39,591 nt of DNA from Candidatus Segetimicrobium genomatis. Lineage in GTDB: Bacteria > Sysuimicrobiota > Sysuimicrobiia > Sysuimicrobiales > Kaftiobacteriaceae. Every line of letters begins with the position of its first letter. Position 1 is the first letter of the stretch. Below, one piece after another: positions 31,786-39,591 of this stretch. The stretch spans positions 10,595 through 50,185 of the forward strand of contig VBAP01000006.1 of the NCBI GenBank assembly GCA_005882335.1, in the 5' to 3' direction. A program made the translations under genes and the position numbers. The notes beneath the pieces were generated by a model that did not search any database, was not told the DNA's origin, and saw only the letters and a program-made list of their open reading frames with translations.

Positions 31786-32003
31786 GATGCTATCCGCTCA
31801 CGCCACGTCTCGTGTGGTGACGGCCCAACCTACCGCTCGCGCGGCCAGTTTCGGTTGTGCGGCTCCCGGATGAGTTCGGCTGGCGACCTTGGCGCCGGCT
31901 CCCACTGAACGCCCCGGCTCGCTTGCCCTGCACCCATCAGGGTGCGGGGGGTCTGCTCGAAGGCCAGCCTACTACTTCCGGTCATCGCCTCACTAACTGT
32001 GTC

Positions 32004-32033
32004 ATTATAGCCATCCGCCAACAAAGGCGTCAA
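32004..32033 (-). promoter_or_regulatory. Strong sigma-70-type promoter of the T-box / tRNA-Ala / ilvE operon
   Basis: Minus strand TTGACG (32033-32028, 5 of 6), 18-nt spacer, TATAAT (32009-32004, perfect). Expected start of transcription near 31997, just before the stem I sequence. No other good promoter is seen between it and ilvE. Confidence 0.82.
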
Positions 32034-32073
32034 CCTGAGATGCCGGACGCCGGGAAGGAGGGAATGGCAGGCG

Positions 32074-32769
32074 TTAGTTCTTCGCCGCTTGTGCCTGCCC
32101 TTGAATGACGACGACGTCGTAGTGGTGGTTTCGGAGCTGGTTGGCGAGACGGGCGGCATCCTTCTGGTCAGCAAACGTCCCGATGTATACAATGTACAAC
32201 TTTCCCGACTGGAGCACGTTCGCTTTGAAGCCGTCACGGTCCAGCAGCTGGATCAGGGTGTCCGCATTCTCTCGCAGCCGGAATGCTCCGATCTGGACGT
32301 GATACACGACTGCTGGCGCGACAATGGTCCGAGCCGCCACCTCCGGCGAGACGGTCGCGGGCGCTGGCTGGGGCTCTTCGGCAGGGGTCGAGGAAACGGA
32401 AAGGTCCGCCGCGGGCTGCGGGCCCGCCTGGGGAGTCGTCGCCTGGGGTGTCGATGCCGGATCAGCGCGGAGCGCGGCCGCAGTCGCAGGCCGGTCGACC
32501 GGCGAGGAAAACACGGTATACGCCCTTGCACCCAGATAGCCGGCAATGAGACCCGCGGCGAACAGCGCCGCGAGGAAGAGCACCACGACAGGCGTACGGG
32601 CCCGTGGCGGTGACGGGCGTGCACTCGAGGCACCGCTCATGGCTCGAAAGATTTCTTCGATCAGCCGTTCCGCTGTGGACCGGTCCGGCCACTGGGCGGC
32701 CACGTCATCAGGCACCTGAATCGTGATGCTGAATTTCTTTCCCGATACGGTCTTCGGACGTTCGTTCAC
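32074..32769 (-). CDS. SPOR-domain membrane protein
   Basis: About 231 residues. The cytoplasmic N-terminal part (VPDDVAAQWPDRSTAERLIEEIFRAM) is followed by one membrane segment (VVVLFLAALFAAGLIAGYLGA), a Pro/Ala/Thr-rich linker and a C-terminal SPOR domain (VYHVQIGAFRLRENADTLIQLLDRDGFKANV, KLYIVYIGTFADQKDAARLANQL) that in other bacteria binds glycan strands denuded of stem peptides at division sites. I favour GTG 32769, 7 nt after a GGGGGG tract; GTG 32775 and ATG 32913 also read in frame, but the latter is within repeat sequence. Confidence 0.85.
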   Translation of the reverse strand: MNERPKTVSGKKFSITIQVPDDVAAQWPDRSTAERLIEEIFRAMSGASSARPSPPRARTPVVVLFLAALFAAGLIAGYLGARAYTVFSSPVDRPATAAALRADPASTPQATTPQAGPQPAADLSVSSTPAEEPQPAPATVSPEVAARTIVAPAVVYHVQIGAFRLRENADTLIQLLDRDGFKANVLQSGKLYIVYIGTFADQKDAARLANQLRNHHYDVVVIQGQAQAAKN

Positions 32770-32829
32770 GGTCACGCCCCCCAGTTCGGTTTTCAAGACT
32801 CGGCGTCTTACTCGACTTAGGACCTCGGC

Positions 32830-32925
32830 CAAGACGTGTGACTCTGACCACTCACCGTTCATCCCTCTCCCACCGGGAGAGGGGCATATAGTTGGGCGCA
32901 TCTGCGCCCCCACCTGCCGCGCCCA
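32830..32925. repeat. Conserved two-hairpin element, copy 3
   Basis: Same order as the copy at 5073-5175: CCAAGACGTGTGAC, TTCATCCCTCTCCC, hairpin CCTCTCCCACCGGGAGAGG, then TGGGCGC...GCGCCC. It lies between the SPOR gene and the small membrane protein gene. Confidence 0.85.
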
Positions 32926-32928
32926 CTC

Positions 32929-33186
32929 CTACCGCCCACGACTTGCCAACGAGGCGAGGCCAAAGAAAACCGCAACCGACCCAGCAACAATAACGGCGAT
33001 AGATGCATAATACTGCTGACGGAGCTGGGCCACCTGCTTCGCGGCGTCCGGATCGAGGGCCGCGGCGAGCTGGCGCCCAAGGATCAGCGCCTCCTCGAGC
33101 TTCGGAATCGTCAGCACAAAGACCGCAAACCCCAGCCCCGCGATGACCAGGCCCAGAATGATCCAGCCTCGTGGCGTCACGTTCAC
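32929..33186 (-). CDS. Small two-helix membrane protein, unknown function
   Basis: 85 residues. Two hydrophobic segments (WIILGLVIAGLGFAVFVLTI, about 8-27, and IAVIVAGSVAVFFGLASL, about 63-80) flank an amphipathic stretch (LEEALILGRQLAAALDPDAAKQVAQLRQQ). I do not recognise a family. It follows the GNAT gene by 12 nt, so it is likely translated in the same operon. Codon and base use match its neighbours. Confidence 0.7.
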   Translation of the reverse strand: MNVTPRGWIILGLVIAGLGFAVFVLTIPKLEEALILGRQLAAALDPDAAKQVAQLRQQYYASIAVIVAGSVAVFFGLASLASRGR

Positions 33187-33198
33187 GAGGGCCCTCCT

Positions 33199-34080
33199 CT
33201 AAATGTGCTTCTCGAAGTACAGGTACGCCCGTTCGGTCTTCGCATCAAGACTCCGCACAAATCGGGCGGTCTCCGTATCCAGCGCCCAATAGGTTGTGAT
33301 CGGAGTGACCTTCTTAGAGGCGAAGAACTGCAGCGTCTCCTGAGTCAGCGCCAGCCCGAGCCCTTTACGCCGGTGGGCTTCCCGCACGCCGACGGTCCAG
33401 CGCCCGACGCCGTCCTTGGCCTGCGCCAGTGCCAGGCCTACGGGAAACTGCTCACGCTCCGCCAGGAACACGCGCGTGTCGGCGTGTTTCAAGAGGTGGT
33501 CGAGGTCCTCAGGCCGGACACGAACATTCAGCGTCTCCTCATGGAGCCGGGCGACGCTGCGCGCATCAGCGTTCGACGCCCTGCGGAACGCGTAGCCGTC
33601 CGGCGCTGACGTCGCGCGGCGGGCCGCCCCGCTTGCGACCACGAGCGCATTGGCGAAGCTGAACTCATACCGGCGCGCCAGAAGGAGGCCGGCAGGATTT
33701 GATTCCGTGCAGCGCAGCCTGACCAGCTCCTGTCGCTCCTCCTGGAAGCGCTTGATCACGAAGTCGTGCACGCTGTTCTGGACCGCCTCTTCGAGCTTCG
33801 CCCGTCGGGCTGGCTCGCGGCCGGCATCGGGCGTGTCGACAAGCACCTCCTCGACGAGCCATTGCCGGCCGGCCCTACCCAGGATGATCAGCCCGCACGG
33901 CTGCTGATTCAGATCGATGAGATACACCGGCTTCTCGGACTGGATCCACCAGAAGTCCTGCGGGGTTGAGGGGCCATAGCGGTCGAAGCACGCCGAGTAG
34001 CCGCCATGATAGGCGCGATCGTAGATCTCCACAAGACTCGGGACATCGCTGGGACCTGCAGGTCGGATGGTTAGACGCAT
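33199..34080 (-). CDS. Tandem GNAT-family N-acetyltransferase
   Basis: 293 residues with two GNAT-like halves. The first begins LTIRPAGPSDVPSLVEIYDRAY; the second begins YAFRRASNADARSVARLHEETL and contains VGVREAHRRKGLGLALTQETLQFF, the acetyl-CoA pyrophosphate loop (R-x2-G-x-G/A). A matching motif is not seen in the first half, which may be non-catalytic. It ends ERAYLYFEKHI. Substrate unknown. Start ATG 34080, upstream of which is a repeat; the rsfS gene precedes it on the same strand. Confidence 0.85.
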   Translation of the reverse strand: MRLTIRPAGPSDVPSLVEIYDRAYHGGYSACFDRYGPSTPQDFWWIQSEKPVYLIDLNQQPCGLIILGRAGRQWLVEEVLVDTPDAGREPARRAKLEEAVQNSVHDFVIKRFQEERQELVRLRCTESNPAGLLLARRYEFSFANALVVASGAARRATSAPDGYAFRRASNADARSVARLHEETLNVRVRPEDLDHLLKHADTRVFLAEREQFPVGLALAQAKDGVGRWTVGVREAHRRKGLGLALTQETLQFFASKKVTPITTYWALDTETARFVRSLDAKTERAYLYFEKHI

Positions 34081-34147
34081 CCTGTCCTGCCCTCACCCTA
34101 CCCTCTCCCTCATCGGGCGAGGAGAAGCGGATTGCGTTTCAGGACAC
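34081..34147. repeat. Partial hairpin element related to the CTCTCCC family
   Basis: It contains CCCTCACCCTACCCTCTCCCT and GGGCGAGGAGA, and outer arms TCCTGTCCTG/CAGGACACAGG. It resembles the first hairpin of the elements at 5073, 6910 and 32830 but lacks the second hairpin. Confidence 0.6.
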
Positions 34148-34152
34148 AGGGC

Positions 34153-34497
34153 TTAGCGTTCTGCAACGATGGGCGCGTCGGCCCAGAGACGCTCCAGGCT
34201 GTACAGGGCCCTGGCCTCCGGGCCAAAGATGTGGGCGACAATGACCCCGAAATCGAGCAACACCCACCGGGCGCGGGCGTGGCCTTCTTTGCCCAGCAGC
34301 CGGACGCCGGCGCCTTCCATCGCTTCCTCGACACCTTCGCTGATCGCCCGGATCTGGACGCTCGTCTCCGCCGAGCATATCACGAAGTAGTCGGCGACCG
34401 GGGTGACCCGGCCGATCTCGAGCACCATCACGTCCTCAGCTTTCCTGGCCTCCATCGCCTCGGCGGCGATGAGGGCGAGTGCTTTCGTGGCGGTCAC
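34153..34497 (-). CDS. rsfS: Ribosomal silencing factor RsfS
   Basis: 114 residues. It binds ribosomal protein L14 and blocks subunit joining under starvation. [46 protein letters not shown] and [14 protein letters not shown]...[12 protein letters not shown] are the family blocks. It starts at GTG 34497, overlapping the nadD stop by GTGA. The frame is open far upstream, but that overlaps nadD. Confidence 0.93.
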   Translation of the reverse strand: MTATKALALIAAEAMEARKAEDVMVLEIGRVTPVADYFVICSAETSVQIRAISEGVEEAMEGAGVRLLGKEGHARARWVLLDFGVIVAHIFGPEARALYSLERLWADAPIVAER

Positions 34498-35114
34498 CGC
34501 CCCGGGCCTCTGTACAGCTCTTGTTTCATGATGTAGGTTTCGACCGGCTCGGGAACGAGGTAGCGGATCGGTCGGCCCTCGGCGACGCGCCGGCGGATAT
34601 CTGTCGAGGAGATGGCCAGCGCGGGAATCTCGATCACGTGAATGTTGGCCAGGCGATTGCCGGTCACGTTGTACTTGCGCAGGTCGTCGACGTCGATGGG
34701 GAACCCCGGGCGGCCGGCGGCGATGAACTGGCACAGTGTCAGCAGCTCGGCTGCGCGCTCCCAGGCGCCGCGGACGATCTGCAGGATGGCGTCGGCACCT
34801 GTGATGTAGAAGAGGTCCCCCGCCTGATACGTGCGTCGGAGTTCCAGGATCGTGTCGATGGAGTAGGATGGCCCGGGCCGGTCGATCTCGATCCGCGACG
34901 CCGCAAAGTATGGATTCGTCACGGTGGCGAGCAGCGTCATGTGGTACCGGTGCTCGGGCGGGGTGACGCCGTCGAGCGCCTTGTGCGGAGGGTAATGGTT
35001 GGGTACAAACAACACCTGGGAGAGCCCGAACTGTACGCGGGCTTCCTCTGCCGTCACCAGGTGCCCGTAATGGATGGGATCGAAGGTGCCACCCATTACG
35101 CCAATGCGCGCCAC
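34494..35114 (-). CDS. nadD: Nicotinate-nucleotide adenylyltransferase
   Basis: 206 residues. It converts nicotinate mononucleotide to deamido-NAD. The nucleotidyltransferase signature [15 protein letters not shown] (about 5-19) and the second site [13 protein letters not shown] (near 172) are intact. NHYPPHK and GADAILQI also match. It overlaps rsfS at its 3' end. It starts at ATG 35114, shortly downstream of a repeat array. Confidence 0.96.
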   Translation of the reverse strand: MARIGVMGGTFDPIHYGHLVTAEEARVQFGLSQVLFVPNHYPPHKALDGVTPPEHRYHMTLLATVTNPYFAASRIEIDRPGPSYSIDTILELRRTYQAGDLFYITGADAILQIVRGAWERAAELLTLCQFIAAGRPGFPIDVDDLRKYNVTGNRLANIHVIEIPALAISSTDIRRRVAEGRPIRYLVPEPVETYIMKQELYRGPGR

Positions 35115-35136
35115 ACGATCTCCCCTTCAATAGCGG

Positions 35137-35248
35137 ACATTGGAAGTTGGAAAGTTGGAGAGTTGAAGAGTTGGAAAGTCAGAGCCAACGAGGATGAGCT
35201 ACGCTCCAACTCTTCAACTCTCCAACTCTCCAACTCTCCAACTCCTTC
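35137..35248. repeat. Hairpin array of the 8-nt word AGTTGGAG
   Basis: The left arm (35145-35176) has GGAAGTTGGAAAGTTGGAGAGTTGAAGAGTTGG-like units; the right arm (35210-35246) has CCAACTCTTCAACTCTCCAACTCTCC. It fills the obgE-nadD gap. The same word is used at 1905-1968 and 4004-4107. Confidence 0.9.
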
Positions 35249-35256
35249 CGCCGCAA

Positions 35257-36342
<1,086 letters not shown>

Positions 36343-36392
36343 TCACCGCCTCACCTCGTGGGGCGATGGCTCGAACCCCGGAAGTGCGCGAA

Positions 36393-36653
36393 TCACGCAG
36401 TTGCTGGGTAGACGCTGACCTGCCGGCCGTCCCGCCCGCGGCGTTCCCACGCGACCTTCCCGTCCACGAGGGCAAAGAGCGTGTCATCACGGCCCTGGCC
36501 TACGTTCGCGCCGGGCCGGACCTTGGTGCCACGCTGCCGGACAAGCACGCTGCCTGCGGTCACGATCTGTCCCGCGAACCGCTTGATACCGAGGCGCTGA
36601 CTCTTGCTGTCCCGCCCGTTGCGGGACGAGCCCATGCCCTTCTTGTGTGCCAT
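36393..36653 (-). CDS. rpmA: 50S ribosomal protein L27
   Basis: 86 residues. [67 protein letters not shown] is unmistakable. L27 sits by the peptidyl-transferase centre. Position between rplU and obgE is the conserved bacterial order. No extra N-terminal extension needing cleavage (as in Firmicutes) is seen. Confidence 0.97.
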   Translation of the reverse strand: MAHKKGMGSSRNGRDSKSQRLGIKRFAGQIVTAGSVLVRQRGTKVRPGANVGQGRDDTLFALVDGKVAWERRGRDGRQVSVYPATA

Positions 36654-36666
36654 GCCCTCTCACCTC

Positions 36667-36727
36667 ACTACGTTGGACCGTTGAAGCGTTGAAGCGAAAA
36701 GGCTCACCGATTCAACGTTCCAACGTC
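36667..36727. repeat. Hairpin array of the 8-nt word CGTTGAAG
   Basis: The left arm reads CGTTGGACCGTTGAAGCGTTGAAGCG; the right arm reads CGATTCAACGTTCCAACGTC. It occupies the short rplU-rpmA gap. Confidence 0.85.
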
Positions 36728-36729
36728 AG

Positions 36730-37041
36730 CTAGACTTCAATCTTCTCGATGCGTAAAGTGGTAAAGTGCTGCCGGTGTCCTCTCTTGCGCCGATAGTGGA
36801 CCTTGGATTTGTATTTCATGACGATGATCTTCTTTGCCTTGCCGTGCCCTACCACGGTCGCCGTGACGCGGGCGCCCTCGATAACCGGCGAGCCGACTTT
36901 CGCCGTACTCCCGTCGGCAACCAGGAGGACTTTATCGAGGGTCACGGCGGCTCCCGGTTCGGCCTGCAGCCGCTCCACCTTCAGCGTCCTTCCCTCCTCG
37001 ACTCGGTACTGCTTGCCGCCTGTCTCAATCACCGCGTACAT
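36730..37041 (-). CDS. rplU: 50S ribosomal protein L21
   Basis: 103 residues. [33 protein letters not shown] and the C-terminal [34 protein letters not shown] are typical L21. The frame opens at 37131 but homology starts at ATG 37041; the upstream 30 codons come from a repeat. It leads the rplU-rpmA-obgE run. Confidence 0.96.
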   Translation of the reverse strand: MYAVIETGGKQYRVEEGRTLKVERLQAEPGAAVTLDKVLLVADGSTAKVGSPVIEGARVTATVVGHGKAKKIIVMKYKSKVHYRRKRGHRQHFTTLRIEKIEV

Positions 37042-37059
37042 GTCAGTCCTCGCCAGCGT

Positions 37060-37153
37060 CCAAGTGACTAGTGACTGGTGATTGGTGACTGGGAACCGCA
37101 CACGCTCTCGCCCTGCGCGCGAGCCAGTCACCAGTCACAAGTCACCAGTGACG
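37060..37153. repeat. Hairpin array of the 7-nt word GTGACTG in the rplU leader
   Basis: The left arm (37062-37092) has GTGACTA, GTGACTG, GTGATTG, GTGACTG; the right arm (37122-37150) has CAGTCACCAGTCACAAGTCACCAGTGAC. It is in the predicted 5' UTR of rplU. Confidence 0.9.
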
Positions 37154-37172
37154 TCCGTTTCGGGCCCGGCGT

Positions 37173-37201
37173 ATTCTAGCACATCAGGTACGGCGCAGCA
37201 A
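37173..37201 (-). promoter_or_regulatory. Promoter of rplU-rpmA-obgE
   Basis: Minus strand TTGCTG (37201-37196), 17-nt spacer ending in TGC (extended -10), TAGAAT (37178-37173). It overlaps the 3' end of rng and gives a leader of about 125 nt that includes the GTGACTG hairpin. Confidence 0.6.
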
Positions 37202-38830
37202 CCGGCGCAGTTTTGCCGCCAGCCCGTCGACCCGGCCGCTGAGCGAGAGGGCGAGTTCCTGCTCCTCATCACCTTCGCCGACCCCGATGGTTTCTGCCGG
37301 ACCGTAATCCAGCCAGGCCACCTGCTCGCGGTCCTGCCGGATCGGCGCACGATCCAGCTCCTCCAGCGACGGACCCTCTGCCACCCGCAGCCGCTCGATG
37401 TGCATGCCCTCCTGGGCCCGCACCCGGAGCCGCCTGCCGGTCTGCTGTTCCAGCTGCCGGACCCACCCATCTCCATCGCGGAAGAGAAACGCGTGCACAT
37501 CGGGCTGCGCATCGGCCAGCACGGCGGCCGCCTTCGTCGTGGTCATCACTTTGCGCAGCTCGCGGCGGACCTTCATGCCCATGGTCTCCGGCGAGAACAC
37601 CCGGCCGCGGCCCTCACAGTATGGACACGGCATCCGCAGGACCTCTTCCAGATCCTGGTACACACGCTTGCGGGTAATCTCCACCAGCCCCAGGCCGGTC
37701 AGGTCAATGATGTGGAGCTTGGAGCGGTCGCGGCGCACCGCCTCGTGCAGTGCCGCCAGCACCTTCGTGCGGTGCTGCTCAGTCTCCATGTCGATGAAGT
37801 CGACAAGGATGATACCGCCGATGTCACGCAGCGTGATCTGGCGCACGATCTCACCCACCGCCTCCATGTTCGTCCGGAAGATCGTGCTGGCCAGGTCCGT
37901 CTTGCCGACATACTTGCCGGTGTTCACGTCGATGACCGTCAGGGCCTCGGTGCGGTCGACGACGATGTAGCCGCCCGACTTCAGCCATACCTTCCGCCGC
38001 AGCGATTTCTCCAGCTCCCGCTCCACACCGGTGTGCTCAAAGATGGGTTCGGGCCCCCGATAGAGCTGCAGGCGCGACTTCAGCTTGGGCGCGAACGAGT
38101 TCAACAGGTCCTGCACGCGGTGGTACTCCTCTGGCGAGTCGACCAGAAAGCGACTCACTTCTTCGGTGAACTGATCGCGCACCACCCGCCGGATCAGGCG
38201 CAGGTCCTGGTACACCAGCGACGGGGCGCGGCTGCTGCGGGACCGCTCTTCCACGCGATTCCACATCTGCAGCAGGAACTCGACGTCATCGGCCAGTTCC
38301 TTCTCGCTGGCGCCCTCCGCCGCAGTACGGACGATGATACCCATCCCTTTGGGCCGCAGCTTCTCGGCCAGTTGCCGCAGCCGTTTGCGCTCCTGTTCGC
38401 GCTCGATGCGCCGGCTCACCCCAACGTAATTCACGGTGGGCATCAGGACCAGGTAGTAGGCCGGCAGGGCGACGTAGGTCGTCACCCGCGCGCCCTTGCT
38501 GCCCATCGGCTCTTTGGTCACCTGGACCAAGATCTCCTGACCCACACGCAGCCGTTCGGCAATGGCGCCCTTGCCAAAGGACTCCTCGATCTCTTCTCCG
38601 GCCAGCCGCTGCGAGCGGATGTCGCCGACGTGCAGGAACGCATTTCGCTCCAGGCCGATGTCGACGAACGCCGCCTCCATCCCCGGCAGCACGTTGGCCA
38701 CCCGGCCTTTATAGATGTTGCCGGCCAGCGGTTCGCCACGCTCGATGAAGAGGTTGATCAGGGCCCCCTCGTCGAGCACCGCCACCCGGGTTTCGTACGG
38801 CTCGACGTTGGCAATGATTTCCTTGGTCAT
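37184..38830 (-). CDS. rng: Ribonuclease E/G family endoribonuclease
   Basis: 548 residues, nearer RNase G length than RNase E. An N-terminal S1 domain (GNIYKGRVANVLPGMEAAFVDIGLERNAFLHVGDI) leads to the catalytic region, with metal aspartates in VIDVNTGKYVG and ILVDFIDMETEQHR. The zinc-link CPYCEGRG (near residue 404) is present. It matures rRNA and turns over mRNA. No long unstructured C-terminal scaffold follows. Start ATG 38830, 22 nt downstream of rodA. Confidence 0.96.
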   Translation of the reverse strand: MTKEIIANVEPYETRVAVLDEGALINLFIERGEPLAGNIYKGRVANVLPGMEAAFVDIGLERNAFLHVGDIRSQRLAGEEIEESFGKGAIAERLRVGQEILVQVTKEPMGSKGARVTTYVALPAYYLVLMPTVNYVGVSRRIEREQERKRLRQLAEKLRPKGMGIIVRTAAEGASEKELADDVEFLLQMWNRVEERSRSSRAPSLVYQDLRLIRRVVRDQFTEEVSRFLVDSPEEYHRVQDLLNSFAPKLKSRLQLYRGPEPIFEHTGVERELEKSLRRKVWLKSGGYIVVDRTEALTVIDVNTGKYVGKTDLASTIFRTNMEAVGEIVRQITLRDIGGIILVDFIDMETEQHRTKVLAALHEAVRRDRSKLHIIDLTGLGLVEITRKRVYQDLEEVLRMPCPYCEGRGRVFSPETMGMKVRRELRKVMTTTKAAAVLADAQPDVHAFLFRDGDGWVRQLEQQTGRRLRVRAQEGMHIERLRVAEGPSLEELDRAPIRQDREQVAWLDYGPAETIGVGEGDEEQELALSLSGRVDGLAAKLRRLLRRT

Positions 38831-38852
38831 ATGGACTCCTACTCTTGATGTA

Positions 38853-39591
38853 TTAGAACAGAATCTTCTTGCGTCGCATTCCCACGTTGAGGAGCAGTCC
38901 GGTCGCGCCCATCATCGCCACCAAGGCGCTGCCGCCGTGACTGATGAACGGCAGTGGAATGCCGGTAATCGGCGTCAGCCCTACCGTCATCCCCACGTTG
39001 ATGAACAGGTGAAACGCGATCATCCCCACCGCCCCCACGGCCACCTGCGCCGCGAGCGCCATGCCGCGCCACAGCCACAATACAAACAGGCCGAGCATGA
39101 GCGCCGCTCCGACGAACCCCAGCTCTTCGCCGATCACGGTGAATACAAAATCGGTATGCTGTTCGGGGATAAAATGCAGCAGGTTCTGAGTGCCGTGCAG
39201 CAGCCCCTTGCCGAACACCTGACCCGATCCGACCGCGATCTTGGATTGGATGAGCGCATAGCCTGCCCCCAGCGGGTCGGCGCCGGGGTCGATGAACACG
39301 AGCAGCCGCCGGCGCTGGTACTCGTGGAGAATCCGCCAGGCCATCGGAGCCACCACCGCCGCCCCCGCCCCCATCGCGCCCAACGCCCCGAGCGGCGCGC
39401 CCCCGGCGAACAGCATGACGGCGGCGATGGCCGCCAGGACCATCGAGGTCCCGAGGTCCGGCTGGCGGATCACCAGGGCGATCGGGACCGCCGCCTGGAT
39501 CAGCACCGGCAGGATGGCTCGCCAGGACGTGAGCTCTTTGTGGCCGTCCAGGTGCTTGGCCAGCGTGATGATCAACGCCAGCTTGGCCAGT
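38853..39591 (-). CDS. rodA: Peptidoglycan polymerase RodA, C-terminal part (runs off the right edge)
   Basis: About 245 residues of a SEDS-family glycosyltransferase for cell elongation. LAKLALIITLAKHLDGHKE is an interior RodA segment, so the N-terminal 100 or so residues are outside. Visible signatures are IRQPDLGTSMVLAAI, HFIPEQHTDFVFTVIGEELGFVGA and GMTVGLTPITGIPLPFISHGGSALV. Multiple membrane helices. The EQHTDF form and rng neighbourhood favour RodA over FtsW. The stop is just upstream of the rng start. Confidence 0.94.
   Translation of the reverse strand, partial: LAKLALIITLAKHLDGHKELTSWRAILPVLIQAAVPIALVIRQPDLGTSMVLAAIAAVMLFAGGAPLGALGAMGAGAAVVAPMAWRILHEYQRRRLLVFIDPGADPLGAGYALIQSKIAVGSGQVFGKGLLHGTQNLLHFIPEQHTDFVFTVIGEELGFVGAALMLGLFVLWLWRGMALAAQVAVGAVGMIAFHLFINVGMTVGLTPITGIPLPFISHGGSALVAMMGATGLLLNVGMRRKKILF

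Larger units (their letters stand above)
31540..31997 (-). promoter_or_regulatory. Leucine-specific T-box leader of ilvE-leuS-leuS, split by a tRNA-Ala gene
   Basis: The leader runs right to left. Stem I: AGTAGTAGG (about 31975-31967), a perfect 7-bp stem GGCTGGC/GCCAGCC (31969-31963 with 31884-31878), AGCGAGCC, then GAA-CTC-A: specifier CTC (Leu) at 31874-31872, followed by TCCGGGAGC. Stem II-like sequence follows, to about 31790. Then comes tRNA-Ala (31785-31711), a 13-bp hairpin, a 10-bp hairpin (31645-31636 with 31621-31612), the T-box GGGGTGGTACCACGG (31603-31589) and the terminator. UGGU in the T-box fits A73-CCA tRNAs. Without the tRNA and its following hairpin the leader would be about 317 nt, a normal T-box length. 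Confidence 0.86.

Noticed and set aside
37082-38848. Long plus-strand open frame (588 codons) opposite rng
   Set aside because: Mirror frame of a confidently identified ribonuclease gene; His/Gln-rich composition and no family match.

Overview
The window comes from a GC-rich bacterium with compact, mostly minus-strand housekeeping operons. T-box leaders, a SigF/SigB-type sigma factor with an RsbW-like partner and an RsbV-like STAS protein, the order rodA-rng-rplU-rpmA-obgE-nadD-rsfS, and Chloroflexota-like leucyl-tRNA synthetases point to a deep-branching Terrabacteria lineage (Armatimonadota, Sysuimicrobiota or Chloroflexota-like). The exact phylum cannot be fixed from the sequence alone.

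Layout. 1-5520 (minus): HIT protein, rpsU, yqeY, a NUDIX hydrolase, a putrescine-aminotransferase-like gene, then a T-box leader and alaS, which runs off the left edge. 5630-14344: a branched-chain-amino-acid-type (LIV) ABC importer (livG, livH, livM on plus; livF and the binding protein on minus) with two acyl-CoA-ligase-type enzymes, suggesting uptake and CoA activation of an organic acid. 14441-18609: a secreted glycosidase-fold protein, then a plus-strand polyamine operon (pyruvoyl arginine decarboxylase, spermidine synthase-like, agmatinase-like). 18784-23061 (minus): M19 dipeptidase, MazG-like protein, ECF sigma / zinc anti-sigma / RseB-like module, ComEA-like protein. 23390-25125: STAS protein, convergent SigF-like sigma factor and RsbW-like protein. 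25206-32009 (minus): promoter, leucine T-box leader with a tRNA-Ala gene nested inside it, ilvE, and two complete leucyl-tRNA synthetase genes in tandem. 32074-39591 (minus): SPOR protein, small membrane protein, double GNAT, rsfS, nadD, obgE, rpmA, rplU, rng and the 3' part of rodA.

Two things stand out. First, a tRNA-Ala(GGC) gene lies between the stem I/specifier half and the antiterminator half of a leucine-specific T-box. Second, most intergenic gaps hold a long imperfect hairpin whose arms are degenerate tandem copies of a 7-, 8- or 9-nt word, and the word differs from gap to gap. These elements sit inside both T-box leaders, extend the end of ilvE, supply the only visible ATG start of one leuS, and occur as an in-frame insertion of about 46 residues within the other leuS. 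At least three gaps also share a different, sequence-conserved two-hairpin element.
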